From contig JAAYFT010000043.1 in the NCBI GenBank assembly GCA_012728125.1, positions 1 through 44,882 on the forward strand: a stretch of 44,882 bases of DNA. The letters run 5' to 3'. The notes below the pieces were generated by a model, which saw nothing but the letters and a program-made list of their open reading frames with translations, was not told the origin of the DNA and ran no database searches. The stretch comes from Tissierellia bacterium. Its GTDB lineage: Bacteria; Bacillota; Clostridia; Tissierellales; Tissierellaceae. Positions 36,040 to 44,266 of this stretch are shown here, piece after piece. The position numbers were made by a program, and so were the translations under genes. How positions within the stretch are numbered: the first letter of the stretch is position 1; each line of letters opens with the position of its first letter.

Positions 36040-36582
36040 TTACATTAGATTGGCTTCTCTTCTAAGTTCTACAATAGACTTTGTGGAAATGTTTTCCCTT
36101 GGAATACCTAACTTTTCTACTATATCTTGAAGTTCACTCTCACTATTTACTTCAATTTCCATGTAGGGATAAGGATAAGTTTTTTTATCCCATTTATCTA
36201 TGTCAAACCTAACTCCATTTAATTCATAGGAAATTCTCTCCTTGGTCCCTTCTGCCTTTTCCACATATCCTAAGGCTTTTAAAATATCTAACATGGATTC
36301 CTTATTAGATATTTCAGTGCTGGTCTCTATATTTTCTCTTACTCCATCCCTATTGATATTCTGCTTCATAGTTAATGTTAACTTAACCTGACCAGATAAT
36401 AGGGACCTTGTCTCTCTTATTCTCATATAAGCATCTAAGCTGTTTTCAATAAAATTATCCTCAGTATCTATTAATGTATTTACTTGAACTTCCTTATCTA
36501 TTAACCTAGCACCAATTTTTTTTAGCCTTTCTTCCATTTCCATCAAGTCTATGTTTAAAACTTTTACTTCAAGTTCTTTCAT
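36040..36582 (-). CDS. CYTH domain protein (class IV adenylate cyclase / thiamine-triphosphatase-like)
   Basis: A 180-residue triphosphate tunnel enzyme with the E-x-E-x-K signature at residues 3-7 (E-L-E-V-K). Strand motifs with charged residues follow (Y-M-R-I-R-E-T, V-K-L-T-L-T-M-K-Q, R-F-D-I-D-K-W, Y-M-E-I-E-V). Members cleave or cyclise triphosphorylated substrates such as ATP, thiamine triphosphate or tripolyphosphate; the substrate cannot be told here. The ATG lies 12 bases after nagB, and it is the last gene of the yhaO-yhaN-phosphoesterase-nagB run. Confidence 0.9.
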   Translation of the reverse strand: MKELEVKVLNIDLMEMEERLKKIGARLIDKEVQVNTLIDTEDNFIENSLDAYMRIRETRSLLSGQVKLTLTMKQNINRDGVRENIETSTEISNKESMLDILKALGYVEKAEGTKERISYELNGVRFDIDKWDKKTYPYPYMEIEVNSESELQDIVEKLGIPRENISTKSIVELRREANLM

Positions 36583-36594
36583 TTGACCCTGCTC

Positions 36595-37320
36595 CTAACC
36601 ATTATATGCCTCTTCATCGACTATAACTGTAACATCAGGATGTAAAAGTAAAAAGGATACTGGGAATTTAGTAGTCACCCTATCAGTATTTAGTAGCTTC
36701 TTAATTACAGGTGCCTTTTTCTTGCCATTGGCTAAAAGTACTATCTTCTTCGCCTTTAATATACCACCTATTCCCATGGATATGGCTGTCTTTGGCACTT
36801 CCTCTATGGAATCAAAAAATCTTGAATTGACTTCAATGGTATTATCCGTCAGTTTAACTATGTTTGTACCTATTGACAGGGATTCATCTGGTTCATTAAA
36901 GGCTATATGGCCGTTTTCACCTACACCTAGTAGTTGAATATCTATGCCGCCTGCCTTTTCTATCATCTCATCATATTCTTTACAGTATTCTTCAAGGTTT
37001 TCTGCCTTTCCATTGGGTACATGGGCATTTTCCTTTGGTATGTTTATATGGTCAAAAAGTTCCTCTCTCATATAATACCCATAACTACTTGGATGATCAG
37101 GGGATAGGCCTACATATTCATCTAAGTTAAAGCTGGTCACTTTTGAAAAGTCTAAACCTTCCTCTTTATGAGCTCTAATCAATTCCTTATACAAGCCAAT
37201 AGGTGTACTGCCAGTTGCTAGGCCTAAGATGATATTGGGCTTTTCCTTTATTGCGTCAATAAAAATCTCAGCTGCTTTTTTGCTCATTTCTTCATAGTTT
37301 TTCTCGATAAAAATTTTCAT
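36595..37320 (-). CDS. nagB: Glucosamine-6-phosphate deaminase
   Basis: Converts glucosamine 6-phosphate to fructose 6-phosphate and ammonia, opposing GlmS. The 241 residues show L-A-T-G-S-T-P, N-L-D-E-Y-V-G-L, G-V-G-E-N-G-H-I-A-F-N-E-P and S-M-G-I-G-G-I-L. The start is ATG 37318-37320 with GGGGTG 5 bases before it. No nagA is adjacent. The enzyme acts on the metabolite sensed by the RapZ/YvcK pathway encoded elsewhere in the window. Confidence 0.96.
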   Translation of the reverse strand: MKIFIEKNYEEMSKKAAEIFIDAIKEKPNIILGLATGSTPIGLYKELIRAHKEEGLDFSKVTSFNLDEYVGLSPDHPSSYGYYMREELFDHINIPKENAHVPNGKAENLEEYCKEYDEMIEKAGGIDIQLLGVGENGHIAFNEPDESLSIGTNIVKLTDNTIEVNSRFFDSIEEVPKTAISMGIGGILKAKKIVLLANGKKKAPVIKKLLNTDRVTTKFPVSFLLLHPDVTVIVDEEAYNG

Positions 37321-37330
37321 AATTTCACCC

Positions 37331-38014
37331 CTATAAAATTTTTTTTGGCACAAACTTTATATAGTCACTGGATACACAGTGAAAATCAATACCTTCAATG
37401 ACGCCTTCAACTACATACTTATGCCCTTCTGCATGCAAATGACCATATATACATTTATCTATATTATATTCCTTCATTACTTCAATAAATTCATTGGGAC
37501 TTGAATCCATATTAAAGGGTGGATAATGGAGCATTACTATTTTCTTCTCCAAATCCTTATCTAAGGAGTCTAAGGACATTCTCAGCCTGTTTAATTCCCG
37601 ATTGAAGATTTTTTCATCATGGGGGTCTATTATTTCCACATCTATAGACGACCAGCCCCTGGTTCCTGCAATACCAATATTTTGGTATACAAAACTATTG
37701 TTTTGAATAAAGTCAATGGTCTTTAGGCCTAGGCTGTTTAACTTTTTTAAACTATTCCACCAATAGTCATGGTTCCCCTTAATTATTAACTTCCTTCCAG
37801 GTAATTCATCAATCTTCAACAGGTCTTCATAGGCTTCTTCTAACTTTAAGGCCCAAGAAATATCTCCTACTAATAATACTAAATCATCTTTCCCAATAAT
37901 TGAATACCAATTTTTAATAATTTTTTCTTGGTGATTTAACCAAATGTCTCCAAATACATCCATTGGTTTTTCTCCGCTGCTGTCAAAATGTAAGTCTCCT
38001 ATAGCAAAAATCAA
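37331..38014 (-). CDS. Calcineurin-like metallophosphoesterase
   Basis: A 227-residue metal-dependent phosphoesterase with all motifs: G-D-L-H-F-D at the N-terminus, G-D-I-S-W-A, G-N-H-D-Y-W-W-N and G-H-L-H-A-E-G-H. It belongs to a compact family of cytoplasmic phosphoesterases of unknown substrate. nagB begins 10 bases after its stop codon. An 80-base gap with two similar repeats separates it from yhaN. Confidence 0.92.
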   Translation of the reverse strand: MIFAIGDLHFDSSGEKPMDVFGDIWLNHQEKIIKNWYSIIGKDDLVLLVGDISWALKLEEAYEDLLKIDELPGRKLIIKGNHDYWWNSLKKLNSLGLKTIDFIQNNSFVYQNIGIAGTRGWSSIDVEIIDPHDEKIFNRELNRLRMSLDSLDKDLEKKIVMLHYPPFNMDSSPNEFIEVMKEYNIDKCIYGHLHAEGHKYVVEGVIEGIDFHCVSSDYIKFVPKKIL

Positions 38015-38025
38015 TTTACCACCTC

Positions 38026-38104
38026 GTTAATGTTATACTTTAACATCAAGATAAAACCTAAGATTTTCAACGTTTCTTAAGTTAATGTATTACTTTACAT
38101 TAAG
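38026..38104. repeat. Two similar 24-25-base imperfect palindromes 55 bases apart
   Basis: 38026-38050 and 38081-38104 both read GTTAATGT, then a T/A-rich segment with TACTTTA, then CAT and AAG. The second is itself palindromic (TTAATGTA...TACATTAA) and overlaps the yhaN stop codon; the first precedes the metallophosphoesterase gene. They may be operators or mRNA hairpins. Confidence 0.4.
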
Positions 38105-40530
38105 GGTATGAAATTAAAATCTACATTTAATTCCTCTAATATTTCCTTTTCCCTCTTGTGGCAGGTGAATAGGATAACCTGTCTATCATGACTTAAATCT
38201 ACTAAAAACTCCATAACATTTCTCAGCCTATTATCATCATATTGAATAAAGCAATCGTCTAAGATCAAAGGGAAGTTATTTTCCACCATGGAATTAATTA
38301 GGCTAAACCTTAGGGAAAAATATAATTGGTCTATGGTACCACCACTTAAGTCGCTAATCCTTATTAACTCCTTTGTAAATGGGTTCTCTATGGTAATATT
38401 TAAACTCTCATCTACCCTAATCTTGTTGTATTTCCCATTAGTTATCTTCTCAATTAGCTTGCCTACCTTGTTATTTATATCTGGTGCAAACTCATCATGT
38501 ATATCCTTAGATATGGTCTCTATGGTGTTGGCTGCCAGTTCTAAAGCCTTATATTCATTTTCAAGCTCCTCTTTATACTGCCTCTTTCTTTCCAGCTCTT
38601 CTTCTATTTCCACTAATCTTGAAATCTTCTTACCTAGTATTTTTATGTTTTCTTCTACTCCCCTTAAGGCTACCCTATAATCTGAAATTCTTTCATTAGA
38701 CCTATCTATCTCATACTTTAATTGGTTTTTATCTAATACCCCAACATTCCTATCTATTACTTCATCCCTTAGTTCTAAAACCAATTCCTCCATAGTGGTT
38801 TGGCCCAAGGTCTTATTTAATAGCTCTTTTTTAGATTCCAATTCCTTAATATGCTTCTCATATAGGGATTTCTTCTCTAAGGCCTTACTGAATTCTTCTA
38901 AATTGTCAGCCTTATTTTTTTCTAAAATCTTTTGTAGTTGATTAATACTATTTTCCATATCTATTTTCAATTGGTCAATTTTATCTAACAAGGATTTTTT
39001 CGTGGAGATATGTTCATTATATAAAAGGATATTTTCTTCCCTGCTTATGTATTCCAATTGTACCCTGTCATATAGTCTTTTTAATTCCAATTTAGACTTA
39101 AGCTTATATTTCTCTAGAAGATTGGTTTGAATAAGTTCTATCTCTTCTATTCTCTCTTTTCTTTCTCTCTCCTTATTTTCAAGTTCTAAAATCTGTTCAT
39201 TTATGTTGTTTACCATATCTTTTAGCTTCTTTAACTTAAGCTTATTATATTGATAGCCTAATAAAGAAACAATATTCAATATAAGTACATAAAATCTAAT
39301 GGATGGAACTAGTGCCATAATTCCTAGTGAAACAAGGCTTAGTATAAGACAAATGACTTGAATAGTCTTGAATCTAGACATGTCTTTAGTATTATCATTA
39401 TAGTCTCTTTTTAAAAACTCTAACCTATTATCTCCTTTGTTGTAAAGAATAGTATTTCTTTCCTCTTCTAATTCTTCGTAGAGGTTATAATCCTTAGTTA
39501 TTTGATCTAGGTCTTGACTTTCCCCATCCCTAACATCATCTTCCAAGGATTCTAATTTGCCTTCCGTTTCCTTTAACTTAATTTGGCTTTCTCCTATATC
39601 CTTTTCCATATATTCTATGGAATTAGTTAAGTTTATGGCCTCTTTATAGTCTTCCATGGAAACGTGGTCATATATGGATAATTCTTCTATCTTTTTCTCT
39701 AAGCCTTCTATATCCCCCTGTATTATCCTTGCTTCTTCAAACTTCTTGGCCTTTTCATATATTTCAAGTTTTCTCAAATTGTCCCTTAGATATTGTAAAT
39801 TATTCTCCTCTTTTTTTAGTTCATAATTTAATCTATCCTTCTCCTCAAGGTAAGACTCATAATCGTCTTTTTCTAAAAGGATCTTTTCCCTTTCCTCTTG
39901 AAGCCTTTCTATGGATTTAAGGTTTCTAGCATAGGGTTTAGTGGGAGCTCGCTCAGTACCTATCTCAGCCATCCTGTCCCTTAACTCCAAGATTGCCTTG
40001 TCTATAGATATATCATCATCTAAGGATTGGGACACGTTTATAAGCTTTTCTATTACTTCCTGTCCTAACCTATCCTCTGTTTTGGAACCTAGCTGTTTGA
40101 TAGATATGGTATTGGAAAAGATCCTAGTATTGAAACCAAAAAAATGGATACCTGGTTGCAATACCCTTGCTGGCCCATTATCGATGCTATTGGTTATGTC
40201 TTCTCCCCTATTTTCATCAAATACCTTAGTCCTTTCTTGTCCCTTAGTAAAGTCCCTTTCTATCCTATATATCCTGTCCTTATATTTAAAGCTCAAGACT
40301 CCTGCATACCTGCTTCCATCCCAAGGGTTGTACTTTTCGTGTTCCTCAGTATACAAAGCAGACCTGACATTAGGCCTTAAAAAACCATAGAACATACCAT
40401 GGATAAAACTATGGATTGTAGATTTGCCAGCTTCATTTTCCCCGTATATTAGGTTAATACCTTCCTTTAATTGTATGTTTTTATTCTTAAACTTACCGAA
40501 GCCAATTAAATTCAAGTCTTTCAGTATCAT
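38095..40530 (-). CDS. yhaN: YhaN-like SMC/SbcC-type AAA ATPase with an internal membrane hairpin
   Basis: An 811-residue protein with an N-terminal P-loop (G-E-N-E-A-G-K-S-T, 31-39) and a C-terminal signature and Walker B region (L-S-G-G-T-I-D-Q-L, P-L-I-L-D-D-C-F). Long coiled coils lie between (about 190-385 and 440-680). About residues 388-430 form two adjacent hydrophobic helices, as in Bacillus YhaN. It is related to SbcC/Rad50 but lacks an obvious zinc-hook C-x-x-C. It begins 2 bases after the YhaO-like nuclease and probably acts with it in DNA-end processing at the membrane. Confidence 0.88.
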   Translation of the reverse strand: MILKDLNLIGFGKFKNKNIQLKEGINLIYGENEAGKSTIHSFIHGMFYGFLRPNVRSALYTEEHEKYNPWDGSRYAGVLSFKYKDRIYRIERDFTKGQERTKVFDENRGEDITNSIDNGPARVLQPGIHFFGFNTRIFSNTISIKQLGSKTEDRLGQEVIEKLINVSQSLDDDISIDKAILELRDRMAEIGTERAPTKPYARNLKSIERLQEEREKILLEKDDYESYLEEKDRLNYELKKEENNLQYLRDNLRKLEIYEKAKKFEEARIIQGDIEGLEKKIEELSIYDHVSMEDYKEAINLTNSIEYMEKDIGESQIKLKETEGKLESLEDDVRDGESQDLDQITKDYNLYEELEEERNTILYNKGDNRLEFLKRDYNDNTKDMSRFKTIQVICLILSLVSLGIMALVPSIRFYVLILNIVSLLGYQYNKLKLKKLKDMVNNINEQILELENKERERKERIEEIELIQTNLLEKYKLKSKLELKRLYDRVQLEYISREENILLYNEHISTKKSLLDKIDQLKIDMENSINQLQKILEKNKADNLEEFSKALEKKSLYEKHIKELESKKELLNKTLGQTTMEELVLELRDEVIDRNVGVLDKNQLKYEIDRSNERISDYRVALRGVEENIKILGKKISRLVEIEEELERKRQYKEELENEYKALELAANTIETISKDIHDEFAPDINNKVGKLIEKITNGKYNKIRVDESLNITIENPFTKELIRISDLSGGTIDQLYFSLRFSLINSMVENNFPLILDDCFIQYDDNRLRNVMEFLVDLSHDRQVILFTCHKREKEILEELNVDFNFIPLM

Positions 40531-40532
40531 GT

Positions 40533-41618
40533 CTATTCTCTCCCCTTTAGCAACACTTCCAGGCCAAGATATAAGGCTCTTTTCACCACTGGGTCATCTA
40601 AGCCCTTTTCCCTCATGGCATTTATATAATAGTAGATAATATTGTCCTTATTCTCCGCCTCCAAGACTTCCAAGTCATAGTCCCAAATAGTGTTGTTTAT
40701 TAGTTCAATGTGATAAAAACTATCTTCTAGGTCCTTTTCTATATTATCTATATCTATATTTCTATTTAAGAAGCCTTTTAAGCTTATCCTATAAAAGTCC
40801 TTTTCCCTATTACCCTGTGAAAGTTCCTTTATCCTTTCTATTATTTCAAGGTAGTTCATATTTTCATCTACTTCTACTTCCCTTATTATGAATTTTCTCT
40901 TACTAAAGGGAAGAAACTTTATATCTAGCTTTTTATCTACTATAGTCCCTTCAATAATTCCCCTTTCTCCTTCTTCGCCAAAGTCTAAGGGCTCAGGGCA
41001 GCCACAATATGCTATATTATCTGCTAGTATCTGAGGTTTATGTATATGACCTAAGGCTATATAGTCCATATTTAGGTTTTTTAGGTCTTGTAAATTTAGG
41101 GGTAGGTAGTTTGAGTTATGGCTAATATCCCCGTGTAACACTAGGATATTGTTCTTTGTAGTGTCTATTTGTCCAAGGTTCTTTAATAGGTCGTTGTCGT
41201 AAATTTGGTTGGTTGCCCAGCTATAGCCGTAGATTATTGTATTTAATTCATTAAATTCCTTTTTTTCTATAGCCTGTCCACCAAAAATGGTTACATTACT
41301 TGGCCACTGAATTTTATCGTATAGGGACCTTGTCCCCCTATAATCATGGTTTCCAGCAGATATGATTATATTTATATTACCAACAGCCTCAAAATTATCC
41401 CTTACCCTTGTAATATCACCAATGGTGAAATAGGCTTCTTCGAATAAGTCTCCTGCTATTAATAAAAAATCAACTTCTTTTTCCCTTGCATACTCTATTA
41501 TTCTCTCAAAGGTATTCCATATTTCCCTTCTTCTAAGGATTGCCTTTTCTCTGTCAAAGGAAACGTTATTGAACTTCAATCCCAGGTGTATATCACCTGT
41601 ATGAATGAATTTAATCAA
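40533..41618 (-). CDS. yhaO: YhaO/SbcD-like DNA repair exonuclease
   Basis: A 361-residue Mre11/SbcD-type metallophosphoesterase with T-G-D-I-H-L-G-L, A-G-D-L-F-E-E-A, S-A-G-N-H-D-Y-R-G, L-H-G-D-I-S and L-G-H-I-H-K-P. The C-terminal 120 residues form the capping and ATPase-binding region. It forms a nuclease-ATPase pair with the downstream yhaN, whose start is 2 bases after its stop. The start is TTG 41616-41618 after GGGGG. A promoter lies just upstream. Confidence 0.9.
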   Translation of the reverse strand: MIKFIHTGDIHLGLKFNNVSFDREKAILRRREIWNTFERIIEYAREKEVDFLLIAGDLFEEAYFTIGDITRVRDNFEAVGNINIIISAGNHDYRGTRSLYDKIQWPSNVTIFGGQAIEKKEFNELNTIIYGYSWATNQIYDNDLLKNLGQIDTTKNNILVLHGDISHNSNYLPLNLQDLKNLNMDYIALGHIHKPQILADNIAYCGCPEPLDFGEEGERGIIEGTIVDKKLDIKFLPFSKRKFIIREVEVDENMNYLEIIERIKELSQGNREKDFYRISLKGFLNRNIDIDNIEKDLEDSFYHIELINNTIWDYDLEVLEAENKDNIIYYYINAMREKGLDDPVVKRALYLGLEVLLKGRE

Positions 41619-41647
41619 TGGTATTACCCCCTCTTTAAGATAATAAA

Positions 41648-41677
41648 ATTATACCATAGAAATATAATCTAATACAA
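41648..41677 (-). promoter_or_regulatory. Promoter for yhaO-yhaN
   Basis: TTGTAT (41672-41677), 18 bases, TATAAT (41648-41653) on the minus strand; the leader would be about 23 bases. It partly follows the terminator of the upstream gene. Confidence 0.6.
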
Positions 41678-41702
41678 AACAAACCAGCATAAAGCTGGTT
41701 TA
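41678..41702 (-). terminator. Terminator of the DUF3298-type gene
   Basis: AACCAGC and GCTGGTT pair around a 5-base loop, with TGTTTTG after it on the minus strand; it overlaps the stop codon. Confidence 0.75.
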
Positions 41703-42314
41703 AATTTTTGATAACATCTTGCCCAAGGGCCCATTCTCGTCTATTATGTCTTCTATTGAATATATGGAAATTGGAAAATAGGGTATACCATAGACATAGG
41801 GAGTTATCTCATATATTTGGAAGAATAGAACTAAGGTTAGGTCAGCTATATAATAGTCCTGATCAATTCTTATTTTAGTAAACTCATCTAATACTGGAAT
41901 ATTTCGTTTTTCTATCTGTTTCTTTATCTTTTCCGAAAGTACCTCTACATAATTAGATTTAGGTTTAAATAACTCATGTAAGTCGTACTGCTTTCCCGTT
42001 CCCAAATCAAAGGTTAGTCCTTTTACCTTAGTCAGGCCATGGGCTCCACCGGAGAATGCATAGTTTATCAATGTCAAGGATAGTATACCCTTACTATTAT
42101 TTTTTAGCTCCCATGTACCTGTTATTTCCGTTTCTGGGTTATCATAATAACCCTGGTCTCTTAATAGTTCATAAATAGCCTCTAAAATACAATTGTTGAT
42201 CTTATCTTGAACATATATATTTTTCAATCCGTAAACTTGAGGATAATATATCTCTAGCTTGGGCATATCTAATTTATATGTCTTTATGGAAACAAATAAA
42301 TCAGTGCCATTCAT
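41700..42314 (-). CDS. DUF3298/DUF4163-type protein, RsiV/PdaC-like
   Basis: A 204-residue protein whose second half has the DUF3298 pattern: F-S-G-G-A-H-G-L-T, G-L-T-F-D-L-G-T-G-K and F-Q-I-Y-E-I-T-P-Y-V-Y-G. The first part (about 15-85) fits DUF4163. Related domains occur in the anti-sigma factor RsiV (lysozyme binding) and in the deacetylase PdaC. Unlike those, no signal peptide or membrane segment is visible, so it may be cytoplasmic. AGGGGTG lies 5 bases before the ATG. It is monocistronic; no function can be assigned with confidence. Confidence 0.8.
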   Translation of the reverse strand: MNGTDLFVSIKTYKLDMPKLEIYYPQVYGLKNIYVQDKINNCILEAIYELLRDQGYYDNPETEITGTWELKNNSKGILSLTLINYAFSGGAHGLTKVKGLTFDLGTGKQYDLHELFKPKSNYVEVLSEKIKKQIEKRNIPVLDEFTKIRIDQDYYIADLTLVLFFQIYEITPYVYGIPYFPISIYSIEDIIDENGPLGKMLSKI

Positions 42315-42406
42315 CCTATCACCCCTTTAATTCATTCATTACTATAAAATATGCAGAACTAATAAGATGGTGATAATTTTAGATTTCATTCCATCAAATT
42401 TATCAT

Positions 42407-42456
42407 AAAAAATCCCCTCCTAAACCCTTTAGATAAATATATGGTTTTAGGAGAGG
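42407..42456 (-). terminator. Terminator after the metallo-beta-lactamase-fold gene
   Basis: CCCCTCCTAAACCC (42414-42427) pairs with GGTTTTAGGAGAGG (42443-42456) with one mismatch and a G-U pair; six Ts follow on the minus strand. It lies about 60 bases after the stop codon. T runs on both sides could make it bidirectional. The rest of the 42315-42515 gap holds no ORF. Confidence 0.8.
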
Positions 42457-42515
42457 AATATGTTTTTTATTTATCTACTTATAAAATTTATTTCTCCTAC
42501 TCATTTATAACTATA

Positions 42516-43487
42516 TTACTTTAAGCTAAATAAGTATTTACCTTCAAACTGTCTCTTGTCTACTTGACCACTATGGTATAAGTGCTCTAAGTGTGACATG
42601 GCTTCACTGGCAGCAAACCATTTTTGAGCATTGGGAAAGTCATCCCAATCCTTGGCCCTGATGCTCCATTTCATTTTACTTGCCACATCCCTAGCTGACA
42701 ACTCCCTATCTTTAAGTATATTAAGGATTTCATTAAGCCTTTCCTTATGGTGCATAATTAACTCATTTATCCGCCTTGTATGGTCAGTTATTATATTTCT
42801 ATGGGCTGGGAATAATATATCTATGTCGAAGGAATAGATTTTAGCTAGACTGTTAAAATATACAGCTAGTATATTCTCTTCAGTTCCCCAGTATCCTATA
42901 TTGGGAGTAATCCTATCTAGAACATGGTCACCACCAAAGAAAAGCTTATGGTTCCTTTCATATAAGCCAATTTGACCAGGAGTATGACCAGGAATATCTA
43001 CCACCTCAAAGAAATATTTGCCTACTTGTATCCCTTGGCCTTCTTTTACATAAGTAAATTCTATAGGTTCTCTTAAGCAATATTTGTAGCCCGGATGTTC
43101 AGTATAGGTAACCTTATCCTTTTCCAAGTCTAACAATATTTTAAACTTATCAAATTCTTCCCAGTAGGTCAATGATGTCATTTTATTAATATATGCTCCA
43201 TCTACTTCACCAGCATAGATTTTTACTCCTGCATCTTTAAATATGCCAGCCATACCAGAATGGTCAGAATGTAGATGGGTAATAAATAACTCTGTATCCT
43301 TAATATCTATATCTAGCTCCTCTAAACCTTTAAATAGGGAGTCTATACATTCCTTTTGGTTAAATCCTGTATCGATTATTAAAGACTTATCTTCACCTTT
43401 TATTACATAGACATTTATTGCCTTTAGTGGATTATTAGGTAGTACTACTTCTATATTGTATATATCTTCATATAATTTTGAAACCAA
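42516..43487 (-). CDS. MBL-fold metallohydrolase with C-terminal winged-helix region
   Basis: A 323-residue metallo-beta-lactamase-fold hydrolase with T-H-L-H-S-D-H-S-G, P-G-H-T-P-G-Q-I-G-L, G-G-D-H-V-L-D and P-A-H-R-N. The last about 80 residues (L-S-A-R-D-V-A-S-K-M-K-W...S-H-L-E-H-L) look like the small winged-helix domain of LACTB2-like proteins. The substrate is unknown. I chose TTG 43485-43487, because GAGG lies 8 bases before it, rather than the GTG that overlaps this site. Confidence 0.88.
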   Translation of the reverse strand: MVSKLYEDIYNIEVVLPNNPLKAINVYVIKGEDKSLIIDTGFNQKECIDSLFKGLEELDIDIKDTELFITHLHSDHSGMAGIFKDAGVKIYAGEVDGAYINKMTSLTYWEEFDKFKILLDLEKDKVTYTEHPGYKYCLREPIEFTYVKEGQGIQVGKYFFEVVDIPGHTPGQIGLYERNHKLFFGGDHVLDRITPNIGYWGTEENILAVYFNSLAKIYSFDIDILFPAHRNIITDHTRRINELIMHHKERLNEILNILKDRELSARDVASKMKWSIRAKDWDDFPNAQKWFAASEAMSHLEHLYHSGQVDKRQFEGKYLFSLK

Positions 43488-43518
43488 ATTTTTCACCTCA
43501 TTTCTTCATAGTAACTAT

Positions 43519-43547
43519 ATCTTATTTATTTATTTGGACTTTGTCAA
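43519..43547 (-). promoter_or_regulatory. Promoter for the MBL-fold gene
   Basis: A perfect TTGACA (43542-43547), 17 bases, TAAGAT (43519-43524) on the minus strand. Confidence 0.65.
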
Positions 43548-43557
43548 ATAAAGCTTT

Positions 43558-43587
43558 AAAGGGAGACGACATCAGTCATCTCCCTCC
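43558..43587 (-). terminator. Hairpin after the ABC transporter operon
   Basis: GGGAGA and TCTCCC arms with partly paired GACGACATCAGTCA between them lie directly after the ATPase stop codon. The T tail is short (CCCTTTAAAG), so termination may be partial. Confidence 0.6.
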
Positions 43588-43590
43588 TTA

Positions 43591-44256
43591 TTAGTTACCT
43601 ATCCTTCCATCCACTATTTGGATTATCCTATCTGCCTGCTTAGCTATATCCATATCATGGGTTACTAATATGATGGTCTGGTTAAATCTTTGGGCAGATT
43701 CTTTAATTAGATCGATTACCTCTTGGCCAGTTTTTTCATCTAAGTTACCCGTAGGCTCATCTGCTAGGATTATGGCTGGGTTGGTGATTAAGGCCCTGGC
43801 TATGGCCACTCTTTGTCTTTGGCCACCGGACAACTCGTCAGGATAATAGGCTAATTTGTCTTCTATATCCAAGGCAGATATTATTTCCCTTAGCCTATTT
43901 TCATCTGGTTTTTTCCCATCTAAGTGGGCTGGCATCAGTATATTTTCTAACACCGTATGCTCTGGTAAAAGGTTATAGGCTTGGAACACAAAGCCTATTC
44001 TCCTTCTCCTTAAGATGGTAATCTCCTTATCGGTCTTGTCAAAGACAGATTCTCCTTCTAAAAATAACTTTCCATCCGTTGGCCTATCTAAGGCTCCAAG
44101 TATATGGAGCAGGGTTGATTTCCCTGAACCAGATTTACCTATTATGGCGTAGAAGTATCCTTCTTCTATTTCAAGATTTACTGATTTTAGAGCCTCTACT
44201 CTTAAATCTCCAGTAATATATGTTTTACTTACATTCTCTAACCGTAATAAACTCAT
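43591..44256 (-). CDS. ABC transporter ATP-binding protein, MacB/LolD type
   Basis: A 221-residue ATPase with Walker [11 protein letters not shown]-loop [11 protein letters not shown], signature L-S-G-G-Q-R-Q-R, Walker [13 protein letters not shown] and H-loop V-T-H-D. This subclass powers FtsX-like permeases that export or extract peptides, lipoproteins or antibiotics by mechanotransmission. It begins 10 bases after the permease gene. The cargo is unknown. Confidence 0.95.
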   Translation of the reverse strand: MSLLRLENVSKTYITGDLRVEALKSVNLEIEEGYFYAIIGKSGSGKSTLLHILGALDRPTDGKLFLEGESVFDKTDKEITILRRRRIGFVFQAYNLLPEHTVLENILMPAHLDGKKPDENRLREIISALDIEDKLAYYPDELSGGQRQRVAIARALITNPAIILADEPTGNLDEKTGQEVIDLIKESAQRFNQTIILVTHDMDIAKQADRIIQIVDGRIGN

Positions 44257-44266
44257 TCTTCTCCCC

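Noticed and set aside
38095-40530. Long AAA/coiled-coil protein as part of an anti-phage system
   Set aside because: It pairs directly with an SbcD/YhaO-like nuclease as in the Bacillus yhaO-yhaN pair, and no other defence genes are near.
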